A DNA stretch of 44,115 nucleotides from contig JAUWNK010000005.1 of the NCBI GenBank assembly GCA_030612685.1, positions 1-44,115 of the forward strand, given 5' to 3'. This DNA is from Desulfobacteraceae bacterium. GTDB taxonomy: Bacteria > Desulfobacterota > DSM-4660 > Desulfatiglandales > B25-G16. Shown piece after piece: positions 33,121 through 41,058 of the stretch; position 1 is the stretch's first letter; every line of letters begins with the position of its first letter. Made by a program: the position numbers and the translations under genes. The notes beneath the pieces are model-generated. The model did not search any database. It was not told the origin of the DNA and worked only from the letters and a program-made list of their open reading frames with translations.

Positions 33121-33456
33121 ATGGATGAAGCTAATAACTTAAAAGGTAATAGTCAGGCAGAGGCGATAAAAGGGAATGAATCCGGGCAAAAGGAGAAATA
33201 CGATCTTGACCTCATTCTTGATATTCCTCTCGATGTATCTGTGGAATTAGGTAAGGTCAAGATGCTTGTAAATGTTCTCCTCCAATTGGGGCAGGGATCC
33301 ATAATCGAGTTAGATAAATTGGTGGGTGAGCCGTTTGATATATATGTAAACCAGAAATTGGTTGCCAAGGGTGATGTTGTGGTTATGGATGATAAATTTG
33401 GCATAAGGGTGACTAATATTATCAGCCCAGTTGAGAGGGTTAAGTCTTTGGGATAA
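33121..33456 (+). CDS. fliN: Flagellar motor switch protein FliN
   Basis: A 111-residue C-ring base protein with the SpoA domain at about 35-108 (ILDIPLDVSVELGKVKMLV at 31-49, GSIIELDKLVGEPFDIYVN, LVAKGDVVVMDDKFGIRVT). It is needed for export docking of FliH and for the switch. AAGGAG precedes the ATG; it starts 11 bases after fliM. Confidence 0.95.
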   Translation: MDEANNLKGNSQAEAIKGNESGQKEKYDLDLILDIPLDVSVELGKVKMLVNVLLQLGQGSIIELDKLVGEPFDIYVNQKLVAKGDVVVMDDKFGIRVTNIISPVERVKSLG

Positions 33457-33584
33457 GTAATTTTAGATTTTAGATTCTCGATTTTCGATTATAACCATTT
33501 TGTTTTCTTAAATCACAAAGCGCAGATCAAAAATAAAGGCAGGGCTGACCCCACTTACTCAAGGGGTTTAGGAATTATGACAAA

Positions 33585-33622
33585 TTTAGGCACTTTTAAC
33601 TTTAGATCACTTTAGGCACTTA
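33585..33622 (+). repeat. TTTAGGCAC units touching the fliO start
   Basis: TTTAGGCAC, TTTTAAC, TTTAGATCAC and TTTAGGCAC run to within 5 bases of the fliO ATG at 33625. No other ribosome site is present; the AGG of the last unit lies 8 bases before the ATG. Confidence 0.7.
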
Positions 33623-33624
33623 TA

Positions 33625-33957
33625 ATGGATGGGATGTTTGAGTTGAACCTGATAAGCACAGGGCTTAAGACAATGGCCATGCTTTTTCTTGTGCTTGGTC
33701 TCTTGGTTTTGGTTCTCTACGTTATGAAAAGGTTTTTATTTCTCAGGCGAGGGGTAGAGGGAAATCTATTTATCAAGGTCGTCTCTTCGCTGCATCTATC
33801 GCCAAAAGAGAGGATTGAGGTCATAGAGATTTCAGGTGAAAAGATTGTATTAGGCATTACACCAGGCAATATAAGCTTTTTAACCAAACTTAGTGATTTA
33901 CATGGAGAAGGTCAGGAAATACATGGGAAAGGGAAAGATCATGAGCTCAAGGAATGA
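33625..33957 (+). CDS. fliO: Flagellar export protein FliO
   Basis: A 110-residue protein with one membrane helix (about 11-31, LFLVLGLLVLVLYVMKRF) and a short cytoplasmic domain (VVSSLHLSPKERIEVIEIS, then GEKIVLGITPGNISFL), which is the FliO pattern. It helps FliP fold into the export gate. It overlaps fliP by 17 bases. A TTTAGGCAC repeat takes the place of a usual ribosome site. Confidence 0.88.
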   Translation: MDGMFELNLISTGLKTMAMLFLVLGLLVLVLYVMKRFLFLRRGVEGNLFIKVVSSLHLSPKERIEVIEISGEKIVLGITPGNISFLTKLSDLHGEGQEIHGKGKDHELKE

Positions 33958-34723
33958 TAAAGTAAAGAAAATCTTATTTATTCTTATCCTTTCCTTAGCC
34001 ATTTACATCTTATCTATAACAAAGGCATTTGCCGCTGATTTCCTTTTTCCCTCATTGCATATAGGAATAGAAAAGGGAGGGGATCCTGGTGATATTTCTA
34101 TCTTACTCCAGATTGTCTTTCTTTTAACCATTCTCTCCCTTGCACCTGCCATCCTCATACTCATGACATCCTTTACCAGACTGGTTGTGGTTTTTTCCTT
34201 TTTGAGGCAGGCCCTGCATACCCAGCAGACTCCCTCTAACCAGATCATTGCTGGACTGGCCTTGTTCCTGACCCTTTTTATTATGATGCCTGTTTGGCAA
34301 AAGATTAATAATAATGCATTGCAGCCATACCTCAATGAAGAGATCTCTCAGGAGGTTGCCCTGAAGGCGGCTATGAATCCTATGAGGCAGTTTATGTTCA
34401 AACAGACACGGGAGAAGGATTTAGCCCTATTTGTCAAGATGGCAAGGATAAAGAAGCCAAAAAATCCGGAGGATATCCCAACATCTACTCTCATCCCCGC
34501 CTTTGTTATAAGTGAGCTAAAGACCGCCTTTATTATTGGATTTGTTTTATATGTCCCCTTCTTGATTATAGATATGGTTGTGGCAAGTGTTCTGCTCAGC
34601 ATGGGGATGATGATGCTTCCACCAATCATGATCTCTCTTCCCTTTAAGCTGATGCTCTTTGTTCTGGTGGATGGCTGGCATATGATAGTCGGTTCCCTGG
34701 TAAAGAGTTTTGCGGGAGGGTAA
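33941..34723 (+). CDS. fliP: Flagellar export gate protein FliP
   Basis: A 260-residue gate subunit, five copies of which with FliQ and FliR form the export channel. A signal-like hydrophobic start ending AFAA, then membrane helices (ILSLAPAILILMTSFTRLVV near 52, LALFLTLFIMMPVW near 100, AFVISELKTAFIIGFVLY near 186, MGMMMLPPIMISLPFKLMLF near 222). ATG 33941 was chosen because GGGAAAGG lies just before it and it starts a clean signal peptide; a longer frame to 33893 exists inside fliO. Confidence 0.95.
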   Translation: MSSRNDKVKKILFILILSLAIYILSITKAFAADFLFPSLHIGIEKGGDPGDISILLQIVFLLTILSLAPAILILMTSFTRLVVVFSFLRQALHTQQTPSNQIIAGLALFLTLFIMMPVWQKINNNALQPYLNEEISQEVALKAAMNPMRQFMFKQTREKDLALFVKMARIKKPKNPEDIPTSTLIPAFVISELKTAFIIGFVLYVPFLIIDMVVASVLLSMGMMMLPPIMISLPFKLMLFVLVDGWHMIVGSLVKSFAGG

Positions 34724-34724
34724 A

Positions 34725-34783
34725 CCCGTTAGAAAACTTCCACAGGACTTTGCAAAAAATGAGAAGTCTTTCTTTCTAACGGG
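34725..34783. repeat. Hairpin between fliP and fliQ
   Basis: CCCGTTAGAAA (34725-34735) and TTTCTAACGGG (34773-34783) form an 11-bp stem, and an inner pair GACTT / AAGTC may extend it. It begins 2 bases after the fliP stop. There is no T-run, so it may stabilise or process the message. Confidence 0.55.
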
Positions 34784-34827
34784 ATGAACACTGAAATAAA
34801 TAACAAGGTTTTTCTTACGGGGTAAAT

Positions 34828-35097
34828 ATGACGCCGGAATTTGTTATCAGTTTTGCACAGGAGGCTATTAAAACGACCATACTTGTTTCTATGCCCATGC
34901 TTGGTCTTGGGCTTGCTGTAGGTATGATAATAGCCATCTTTCAGGCCGTGACCCAGATCCACGAGATGACCCTGACGTTTGTACCAAAGATATTGGTAGT
35001 ATTATTGGCGCTGCTCTTTTTTGCCAGCTGGATGCTTGAGCTTTTAATGCGCTTTACAGCGACAACTATTGATCAGATACCGTTTTATATAAGATAA
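34828..35097 (+). CDS. fliQ: Flagellar export gate protein FliQ
   Basis: An 89-residue protein with two membrane hairpin helices (about 14-36 and 50-76). Family marks: TPEFVISFAQEAIKTTIL, GLAVGMIIAIFQAVTQI and HEMTLTFVPKI. It forms the lower ring of the export gate with FliP and FliR. GGGGT lies 6 bases before the ATG. Confidence 0.94.
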   Translation: MTPEFVISFAQEAIKTTILVSMPMLGLGLAVGMIIAIFQAVTQIHEMTLTFVPKILVVLLALLFFASWMLELLMRFTATTIDQIPFYIR

Positions 35098-35099
35098 GG

Positions 35100-35292
35100 A
35101 AGTGCCTAAAGTGCCTAAAGTTAAAAGTGAACTAAAGTTTGAAGAGCACATTACTCGGTATTCGTTTCAAATCAACAACGGATACTGGAATTAAGTGATT
35201 AAGGGATTGAACTTTAGGTACGTAGTAAGAAGCGAGGAGTTAGCAGTAGGCACTTACAACTTTAGGCACTTTAGCTCACTTTAGGCACTTAA
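35100..35292. repeat. Facing TTTAGGCAC arrays in the fliQ-fliR gap
   Basis: GTGCCTAAAGTGCCTAAAG (35102-35120) with AGTGAACTAAAG after the fliQ stop is the reverse complement of the array CTTTAGGCACTTTAGCTCAC then TTTAGGCAC (35270-35289) before fliR. The two arms could pair around about 110 bases. The second arm runs to 4 bases before the fliR ATG. Confidence 0.65.
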
Positions 35293-35293
35293 A

Positions 35294-36076
35294 ATGGAAA
35301 TATTGCCCATATCATATCAAGAATTTAAACCATTCTTTCTTATACTTATAAGGGTAAGTGTTATTTTATTCATGTTTCCCTTTTTTAGCGCGCGGATTTT
35401 TCCGGTTTTAGCCAAGACTGGGCTGGCCCTTATTATAACTATAATCCTTTTCCCTGTTATAAATGATAAAATAGTTGGATTCCCGGATACGTTGTGGGGA
35501 ATGGCTCAGTTGATGATAGCAGAACTTATAATTGGAATGATTTTGGGACTATTGGTTCAGATGTTTTTTGAGGGGATTAAGATAATGGGTCAATTGGTAG
35601 GCTTTCAAACAGGCTTTTACATGGCCAACATCCTTGACCCTCAAAGCGGCGCTCAGGTCTCAATTCTCTCGAATATGGCGTACCTTGTGGCCATGGTGCT
35701 TTTCCTTATTTTAAATGGCCACCATATATTGCTTAGTGCAATGAAGGAGAGTTTTGAGATTATCAATGTAGGCTCATTAAGTCTAAATGGGCAGATATTT
35801 GAAAAAATTATGCACGCTTCCGGTGATATGTTTGTTATTGCCATAAAGATTGGTTCTCCGGCTATTGCCGCCCTTCTCTTTACCAGCGTGGCCTTTGGCC
35901 TGATTGTAAAGTTAATGCCACAGATGAACATTATGATTGTCGCATTTCCTGTCAAGATAGTAATTGGGCTGGTGTTCTTTGGTATATCCTTAAATGTGCT
36001 CTTGAGATTTATGGAGAGATACCTGGGAGGTCTGGGTTCTCTGTTACTCAATACTATGACGTGGATGAAGGTGTAG
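35294..36076 (+). CDS. fliR: Flagellar export gate protein FliR
   Basis: A 260-residue membrane protein of the export gate, with six or so hydrophobic segments and the family motif GFQTGFYMANILDPQSGAQ (given here as 19 residues) near 110-128. It completes the FliP-Q-R helix assembly and contacts FlhB. The only ribosome-like bases are the AGG of the TTTAGGCAC repeat 8 bases before the ATG. Confidence 0.95.
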   Translation: MEILPISYQEFKPFFLILIRVSVILFMFPFFSARIFPVLAKTGLALIITIILFPVINDKIVGFPDTLWGMAQLMIAELIIGMILGLLVQMFFEGIKIMGQLVGFQTGFYMANILDPQSGAQVSILSNMAYLVAMVLFLILNGHHILLSAMKESFEIINVGSLSLNGQIFEKIMHASGDMFVIAIKIGSPAIAALLFTSVAFGLIVKLMPQMNIMIVAFPVKIVIGLVFFGISLNVLLRFMERYLGGLGSLLLNTMTWMKV

Positions 36077-36110
36077 GTTTTGGATTTTTGATTTTTGATT
36101 TAGGAATTGT

Positions 36111-36218
36111 GAACTTAGCCGCCTGCGGCGGAACTTTTTCGACAGGATTAATAAGATTAACAAGATTTTCTTATTTTCTTTATATCCTGAACATCCTGTC
36201 TCTCCTGTCTAAAAAAGG
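36111..36218. repeat. 105-base repeat, inverted copy of 24532-24636
   Basis: GAACTTAGCCGCCTGCGGCGG, GACAGGATTAATAAGATTAA and GAACATCCTGTCTCTCCTGTC (20 bases at a time) match the reverse complement of the element before fliK. The two copies enclose fliK through fliR. Confidence 0.7.
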
Positions 36219-36414
36219 AAATTCCTATACTATGAACATATCGCACCTTCGGTGCGTACCTGTAGGGGTTCGATTTACCCGCCTGCCAGATGGCGGGCAG
36301 TTCGAATCCCGCAATGACGGGCGTCATAAATGCCTGCCCGCTCGCCAAGCTTGCGAGGTAGACGGGCCGCCCCTACAAGGACTTAAAGAGGAAATTTCTA
36401 TACTATCAAGTTGC
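36216..36414. repeat. Composite intergenic repeat before flhB
   Basis: The ends AAGGAAATTCCTATACTAT and GGAAATTTCTATACTATCAAG (first 20) flank GCACCTTCGGTGC, a GTAGGGGTTCGATTT / GGCCGCCCCTAC pair and GC-rich palindromes (CGCCTGCCAGATGGCGGGCAG). Family members lie at 2984-3107 and 28843-28930. The open frame across it is not a gene. Confidence 0.6.
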
Positions 36415-36447
36415 TGATTGCAAATAACAAATAACAAAGTATAGGTA

Positions 36448-37530
36448 ATGGCTGAAGAGAGTTTTGAAGATAAGACTGAAAAAGCAACGCCAAAGAAGAG
36501 GGAAGAGGCCCGGAAGAAGGGAGAGGTAGCAAAAAGCCGGGAGTTGCCTTCAGTGGCCGTTCTCCTGGCCGGTCTGATTACCTTAACCCTCTTTGGATCC
36601 TTTATGTACTCCCATATCCAGATTATTATGAAAGGGGCATTTTCTCTTCCCATATTGAATGATCTGAGTATTTCCGATTTTATGGTATTTGCTCAAAGGA
36701 TGATCAATTTATTTATCCTGGTAATAAGTCCCCTGTTGGCAGCCATTTTTATTACAGCCGTTTTATCCAATATCATGCAGGTAGGCTTTATGCTATCCGC
36801 TGAATCGATCAAGCCCAAGTTGTCAAAATTAGATCCGATTAAGGGACTTGGAAGGCTCTTTTCCAAGCAATCTTTTATGGAATTATTCAAGTCTTTGTTG
36901 AAGTTGGCCATTGTGGGAGGAATAGCCTATCTCACGATAAAGTCTGAGATGAAAAATCTTACCCTTTTGGGTGATATGGAACTAAATTCAATTATCGCTT
37001 ATATCCTTCTCACCATCTTTAAGCTCTTTATCAGGTGTACCCTGGCAATGATCTTTATGGTAGTCATTGATTATGCCTTCCAGAAATGGGATTTTGAAAA
37101 GAAGCTCAAGATGAGCAAAAAGGAGGTGAAGGATGAGTTTAAAAGGACAGAGGGTGATCCACTGATAAAATCAAGGATAAGAAGCATTCAGATGCAGATG
37201 GCCAGAAAAAGGATGATGCAGGCAGTTCCGGAGGCGGATGTAGTGATTACCAACCCCACCGATCTTGCTGTGGCCTTAAAATACGATAGTTCTGTCATGA
37301 GTGCTCCAAAATTGCTTGCAAAAGGGGCAGGGAAAATAGCCAAAAGGATCAAAGAATTGGCAGAAAAACATGACATTCCTATTGTGGAAAACAAGGAACT
37401 TGCCCAGAGTCTATACTCCCTGGTTGAGATAGGTCAAGAAATACCTCCTGTTCTTTATCAGGCAATTGCCGAGGTTCTGGCATATATCTACAAATTGAAA
37501 GGAAACATACAGAACTTTAGCTCACTTTAG
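36448..37530 (+). CDS. flhB: Flagellar export switch protein FlhB with an NPTD motif
   Basis: A 360-residue export protein that changes substrate specificity from hook to filament. N-terminal motif DKTEKATPKKREEARKKGEV (8-27), four membrane helices (about 35-55, 85-108, 150-165, 185-210) and the cytoplasmic domain. The autocleavage site, NPTH in most FlhB proteins, reads N269-P270-T271-D272, at the same numbering as in Salmonella. N and P, the essential pair, are kept. The C-terminus NFSSL and the stop codon are formed by a TTTAGCTCACTTTAG repeat. No clear ribosome site before the ATG. Confidence 0.94.
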   Translation: MAEESFEDKTEKATPKKREEARKKGEVAKSRELPSVAVLLAGLITLTLFGSFMYSHIQIIMKGAFSLPILNDLSISDFMVFAQRMINLFILVISPLLAAIFITAVLSNIMQVGFMLSAESIKPKLSKLDPIKGLGRLFSKQSFMELFKSLLKLAIVGGIAYLTIKSEMKNLTLLGDMELNSIIAYILLTIFKLFIRCTLAMIFMVVIDYAFQKWDFEKKLKMSKKEVKDEFKRTEGDPLIKSRIRSIQMQMARKRMMQAVPEADVVITNPTDLAVALKYDSSVMSAPKLLAKGAGKIAKRIKELAEKHDIPIVENKELAQSLYSLVEIGQEIPPVLYQAIAEVLAYIYKLKGNIQNFSSL

Positions 37531-37621
37531 GCACTTAACAAGCAGCAGGAAGTAGGGAGTAAGCAGTAGGCAGTTATAACTTTAGGCACTTTATCAGCCT
37601 GAGGCTGATTTAGCTCACTTT
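37514..37621 (+). repeat. TTTAGGCAC array after flhB and before flhA
   Basis: TTTAGCTCAC, TTTAGGCAC, two GTAGGCAG-like units, TTTAGGCAC and TTTAGCTCAC are spread over the gap, with CAGCCTGAGGCTG as a small hairpin. The first unit supplies the last codons and stop of flhB. AAAGG (37624-37628) then serves flhA. Confidence 0.65.
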
Positions 37622-37637
37622 TCCAAAGGTTACTACT

Positions 37638-39725
37638 ATGGAAGAAGTCTTAAAATCAAAATCAAATACTGCTACTGTCACTGAGATGATGACAGTTATT
37701 GGGGTAGTTACTGTCCTTGTGGTTATGATCATCCCGTTACCAACTATGGTCCTTGATTTCCTTCTGGCCCTGAATATTACTCTCTCAATAACTATCCTTC
37801 TGATTGCCATGTATACACTAAAACCCCTGGACTTTTCCATATTCCCCTCCCTGCTTCTGGTAACGACCCTATTTAGACTTTCTCTAAATGTGGCATCTAC
37901 CCGGTTGATACTTTTACATGGCAATGAGGGAGCTCTTGCTGCAGGGATGGTTATCAAGTCATTTGGCTCCTTTGTGGTTGGAGGGAATTACGTGGTCGGG
38001 ATGATTGTCTTTATTATCCTGGTTATCATCAATTTTGTGGTTATTACCAAAGGTGCAACAAGGATCGCTGAGGTCGCTGCACGCTTTACACTTGATGCTA
38101 TGCCTGGCAAGCAGATGGGTATTGATGCAGATCTGAACGCTGGATTGATAGATGAAAATGAGGCAAAAAGCCGTAGGAGTATAATTGCGAGAGAGGCGGA
38201 CTTCCATGGGGCAATGGATGGAGCGGCCAAATTTGTAAGGGGAGATGCAATTGCAGGAATACTAATTACCCTTATCAATATTATTGGCGGACTTATCATC
38301 GGGGTACTTCAACAAAAGATGTCTATCATGGACGCTGCCCAGAATTATACCCTGTTGACTGTAGGTGATGGACTTGTATCACAGATTCCTGCCCTCACCA
38401 TATCAACCGCAGCCGGAATTGTTGTAAGCAGAGCGGCATCAGAGGACACCATGGGAAGTGAATTCGGTAAACAGTTCCTTGGTTATCCAAAGGCAATTTA
38501 TCTTGCAGCGTTGACAATCTTCTTTTTCGGCCTCATTCCTGGTATGCCACATATATCGTTTATAATACTTTCCATTATCATTGGGGGAGGCGTTTATCTA
38601 TTGAGCAGGGGAAAAGAGGCATCAAGGATAAAAGAAATTGAGGAAAGAAAGAAAGAAAAAGTAGAGATCGGACCAGAACCTGTAGAACATTTACTGCTGG
38701 TTGATCCACTGGAGTTGGAAGTAGGATATGGCCTCATTCCTCTGGTAGATAAAGAACAAGGGGGAGAATTTCTTGATAGGGTTCGATCAATAAGACGGCA
38801 GTTTGCGCTTGAGATGGGCCTGGTAATACCACCAATCCATATCAGGGATAATCTCCAACTAAATTCATCCGGGTACCAGATTATTCTTAAAGGGGTAAAT
38901 ATTGCTAACGGTGAATTAATGGTGAATCACTATTTAGCTATGGATCCTGGAGATGCTACAAGAAAAATTGAGGGGATAGAGACAAAGGAGCCCGCATTTG
39001 ACTTGCCTGCAGTCTGGATACCAGAAGCAAAGAAAGAAGAGGCTAAGCTTGCTGGTTACACGGTGGTTGATAATGTGACTATTATGGCCACCCATCTAAC
39101 CGAGGTCCTTCGAGAGCACGCCCCGGAATTGTTGGGACGACAGGAGGTTCAAAATCTGCTTGACAATCTAAGCAAGTCCTATCCCAAGGCCGTTGAGGAG
39201 TTGGTGCCAAATCTCCTCTCTTTGGGGGCTATACAAAAGGTCTTGCAAAACCTTTTACAGGAGCGAATATCCATCAGGGATATGTTAACCATAGTTGAGA
39301 CCCTTGCCGACTATGCCCCCTTAACAAAAGATCCGGAGCTTTTAACCGAATATGTTAGATACAAACTTTCCAGATCTATTGTCAGCCCTTATGTGGGGGA
39401 AGATGGTGTGTTACAATTGATAACCATAGCCCAGGATGTAGAGGATTTACTCCTTAAAGGTGTTCAGAAAACTGAACATGGCTCATATCTTTCCATTGAT
39501 CCAAAGGTTGCCGATCCAATTATTACCTCTATCAAGGAGGAGGCAAAAAAGGCCATGGCAAAAAATATCCAACCGATTCTTCTCACATCACCCACTGTAA
39601 GAAGGCATTTAAAGAAGATGGTAGAGCATTTTATCCCTTCCTTAATAGTATTATCCCAGAGTGAACTTTTAGGTGATATGAGGTTTAAATCCATTGGAGA
39701 GGTAAGCTTGAATTATGCAGATTAA
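37638..39725 (+). CDS. flhA: Flagellar export protein FlhA
   Basis: A 695-residue export gate protein: about eight membrane helices in the first 320 residues, with the FHIPEP-family loop (AEVAARFTLDAMPGKQMGID near 148-167, then EADFHGAMDGAAKFVRGDA). The cytoplasmic domain (about 345-695) forms the nonameric ring that binds chaperone-substrate pairs. Full length. Its last 11 bases overlap flhF. Confidence 0.96.
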   Translation: MEEVLKSKSNTATVTEMMTVIGVVTVLVVMIIPLPTMVLDFLLALNITLSITILLIAMYTLKPLDFSIFPSLLLVTTLFRLSLNVASTRLILLHGNEGALAAGMVIKSFGSFVVGGNYVVGMIVFIILVIINFVVITKGATRIAEVAARFTLDAMPGKQMGIDADLNAGLIDENEAKSRRSIIAREADFHGAMDGAAKFVRGDAIAGILITLINIIGGLIIGVLQQKMSIMDAAQNYTLLTVGDGLVSQIPALTISTAAGIVVSRAASEDTMGSEFGKQFLGYPKAIYLAALTIFFFGLIPGMPHISFIILSIIIGGGVYLLSRGKEASRIKEIEERKKEKVEIGPEPVEHLLLVDPLELEVGYGLIPLVDKEQGGEFLDRVRSIRRQFALEMGLVIPPIHIRDNLQLNSSGYQIILKGVNIANGELMVNHYLAMDPGDATRKIEGIETKEPAFDLPAVWIPEAKKEEAKLAGYTVVDNVTIMATHLTEVLREHAPELLGRQEVQNLLDNLSKSYPKAVEELVPNLLSLGAIQKVLQNLLQERISIRDMLTIVETLADYAPLTKDPELLTEYVRYKLSRSIVSPYVGEDGVLQLITIAQDVEDLLLKGVQKTEHGSYLSIDPKVADPIITSIKEEAKKAMAKNIQPILLTSPTVRRHLKKMVEHFIPSLIVLSQSELLGDMRFKSIGEVSLNYAD

Positions 39726-40911
39726 AAAATACCGGGCAAAGACAATTAAGGAGGCTATAAATAGTGTTAAAAATGCCCTGGGTTCAGAGGCAATGATAAT
39801 TTCTACCAGGAAATCAGGGGTAGGGAGTGAAAATAATGAATTTGAGATTGCCGCAGTGTCGGCAGGAGATGATATTTCCAATCAAGATTGCAAACTTTTT
39901 GGGGAGGTAAAATCAGAACTGATGAGCATAAAAGAGATGATCTATCTCCTGAATCATTCCAGCGGCATAACAGAAACATTGATGATGAATCCTGCTGTCT
40001 TCGATCTATATGCAAAACTGATCAGGAGTGGGGTTAATGATCATTATACAAGGATTTTTTTAGAAAGCGCTGGTGGACTTAGAGAGCATCCTCCCCATCA
40101 TATGGACAATATAAGGGAGGAAACCATCAAAGAGATCATGCGCGTAATAGAGGTAAAAGATCCATTTGAGGCCTGCCTGCCACAGCCAGCTCGCCCGCCA
40201 ACCAAGCCTGCCCGCCATCGTCCCGCTCTACGGGACTCAGGCCCTGCCCGACGGACGGCAGGCGGGGAGGCGGGCGGGCAAGGCGAGGCTGCCTGGGGCA
40301 TGAGCGGGCAGGCAAGAGATAAAAACCGGATAATAGCAGCTTTTATCGGGACAACAGGCGTGGGTAAAACAACTACAATTGCAAAGCTCGCTGCCCAGCT
40401 TATGCTTAAGGCAAGGAAAAATGTTGGCCTCATCTCAATAGACAACTATCGGATAGGGGCCATGCAACAACTTAAGACCTATGCAAATATTTTAGGTATA
40501 CCTTGTTTTCCAGCATTTGATAGAAAAGATTTGCTTTTTGCCCTTAAAAGGATGGGAGGCAGAGATGTTGTGCTGATAGATACAGCAGGCCAGAGCCAGT
40601 ATGATAGGTCCAGGATAGAGGAGCTAAAGAAAATGATGACCGATGATTTAGATATTAGTTCCCATCTACTTCTGAGTGTTGCAACTACAGAGTCAGAGAT
40701 GAACAAGGCAGCTATCAATTTTAGTCTCTTACAATTTCAGAGCTATATATTTACCAAAATAGATGAAGCGGAAAGGTGTGGATCAGTTATAAACCAGATA
40801 ATGAAATTACCTTTACCTATTTCCTATATTACTACTGGACAGAATGTACCTGAGGATATTGAGAGGGCCAGTAAGGAAAAAATCCTAAATCTATTGTTGA
40901 ATAAGAATTAA
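39715..40911 (+). CDS. flhF: Flagellar placement GTPase FlhF with an inserted palindromic peptide
   Basis: A 398-residue SRP-type GTPase that marks where the flagellum is built. N-terminal B domain (MQIKKYRAKTIKEAINSVK at 1-19), then the NG domain: P-loop GTTGVGKTT (212-220), DNYRIGAMQQLKTYA, DTAGQS (about 286-291), FTKIDEA. Residues of about 153-200 (Ala/Pro/Arg/Gly-rich, containing PALRDSGPARRTAGGE, the same peptide as in FliH) come from a GC-rich palindromic repeat lying just before the G domain. It overlaps flhA by 11 bases. FlhG is next, its usual partner. Confidence 0.92.
   Translation: MQIKKYRAKTIKEAINSVKNALGSEAMIISTRKSGVGSENNEFEIAAVSAGDDISNQDCKLFGEVKSELMSIKEMIYLLNHSSGITETLMMNPAVFDLYAKLIRSGVNDHYTRIFLESAGGLREHPPHHMDNIREETIKEIMRVIEVKDPFEACLPQPARPPTKPARHRPALRDSGPARRTAGGEAGGQGEAAWGMSGQARDKNRIIAAFIGTTGVGKTTTIAKLAAQLMLKARKNVGLISIDNYRIGAMQQLKTYANILGIPCFPAFDRKDLLFALKRMGGRDVVLIDTAGQSQYDRSRIEELKKMMTDDLDISSHLLLSVATTESEMNKAAINFSLLQFQSYIFTKIDEAERCGSVINQIMKLPLPISYITTGQNVPEDIERASKEKILNLLLNKN
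40170..40315. repeat. GC-rich palindromic element inside flhF
   Basis: Core 40207-40270: CCTGCCCGCCATCG, TCCCGCTCTACGGGACTCAG, GCCCGACGGACGGCAGGC, GGGGAGG. It is near-identical to the inverted intergenic copy at 19170-19240 and its right half to the fliH copy. Flanking GC-rich sequence (GCCTGCCTGCC and GAGCGGGCAGGC) extends it. Frame is kept over 48 codons. Confidence 0.75.
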
Positions 40912-40920
40912 GTATCTCTT

Positions 40921-41024
40921 AGCCACTAAGTCACCAAGACACAAAGAAGAAAAATGAGTTATGTTACTCCTCTGGCATTAAGAGAATTATACTATAATCT
41001 TGGTGACTTCGTGCCTTGGTGGCT
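40921..41024. repeat. Hairpin element, AGCCACTAAG family
   Basis: AGCCACTAAGTCACCAAGA on the left is mirrored by CTTGGTGACTTCGTGCC and TTGGTGGCT on the right, with a middle TATACTATAATCTT. A related copy with TATTATAATCTT lies at 43481-43560. A lone TAGGCACTTAAA follows directly before flhG. Confidence 0.6.
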
Positions 41025-41058
41025 GGATAGTAAACAAATTAAGTAGGCACTTAAACCA

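Noticed and set aside
36061-36417. 118-codon frame between fliR and flhB
   Set aside because: It is made of two known repeat elements and overlaps the fliR end.
40921-41024. Hairpin after flhF as a terminator
   Set aside because: No T-run follows and flhG and fliA belong to the same operon; it matches a dispersed repeat family.
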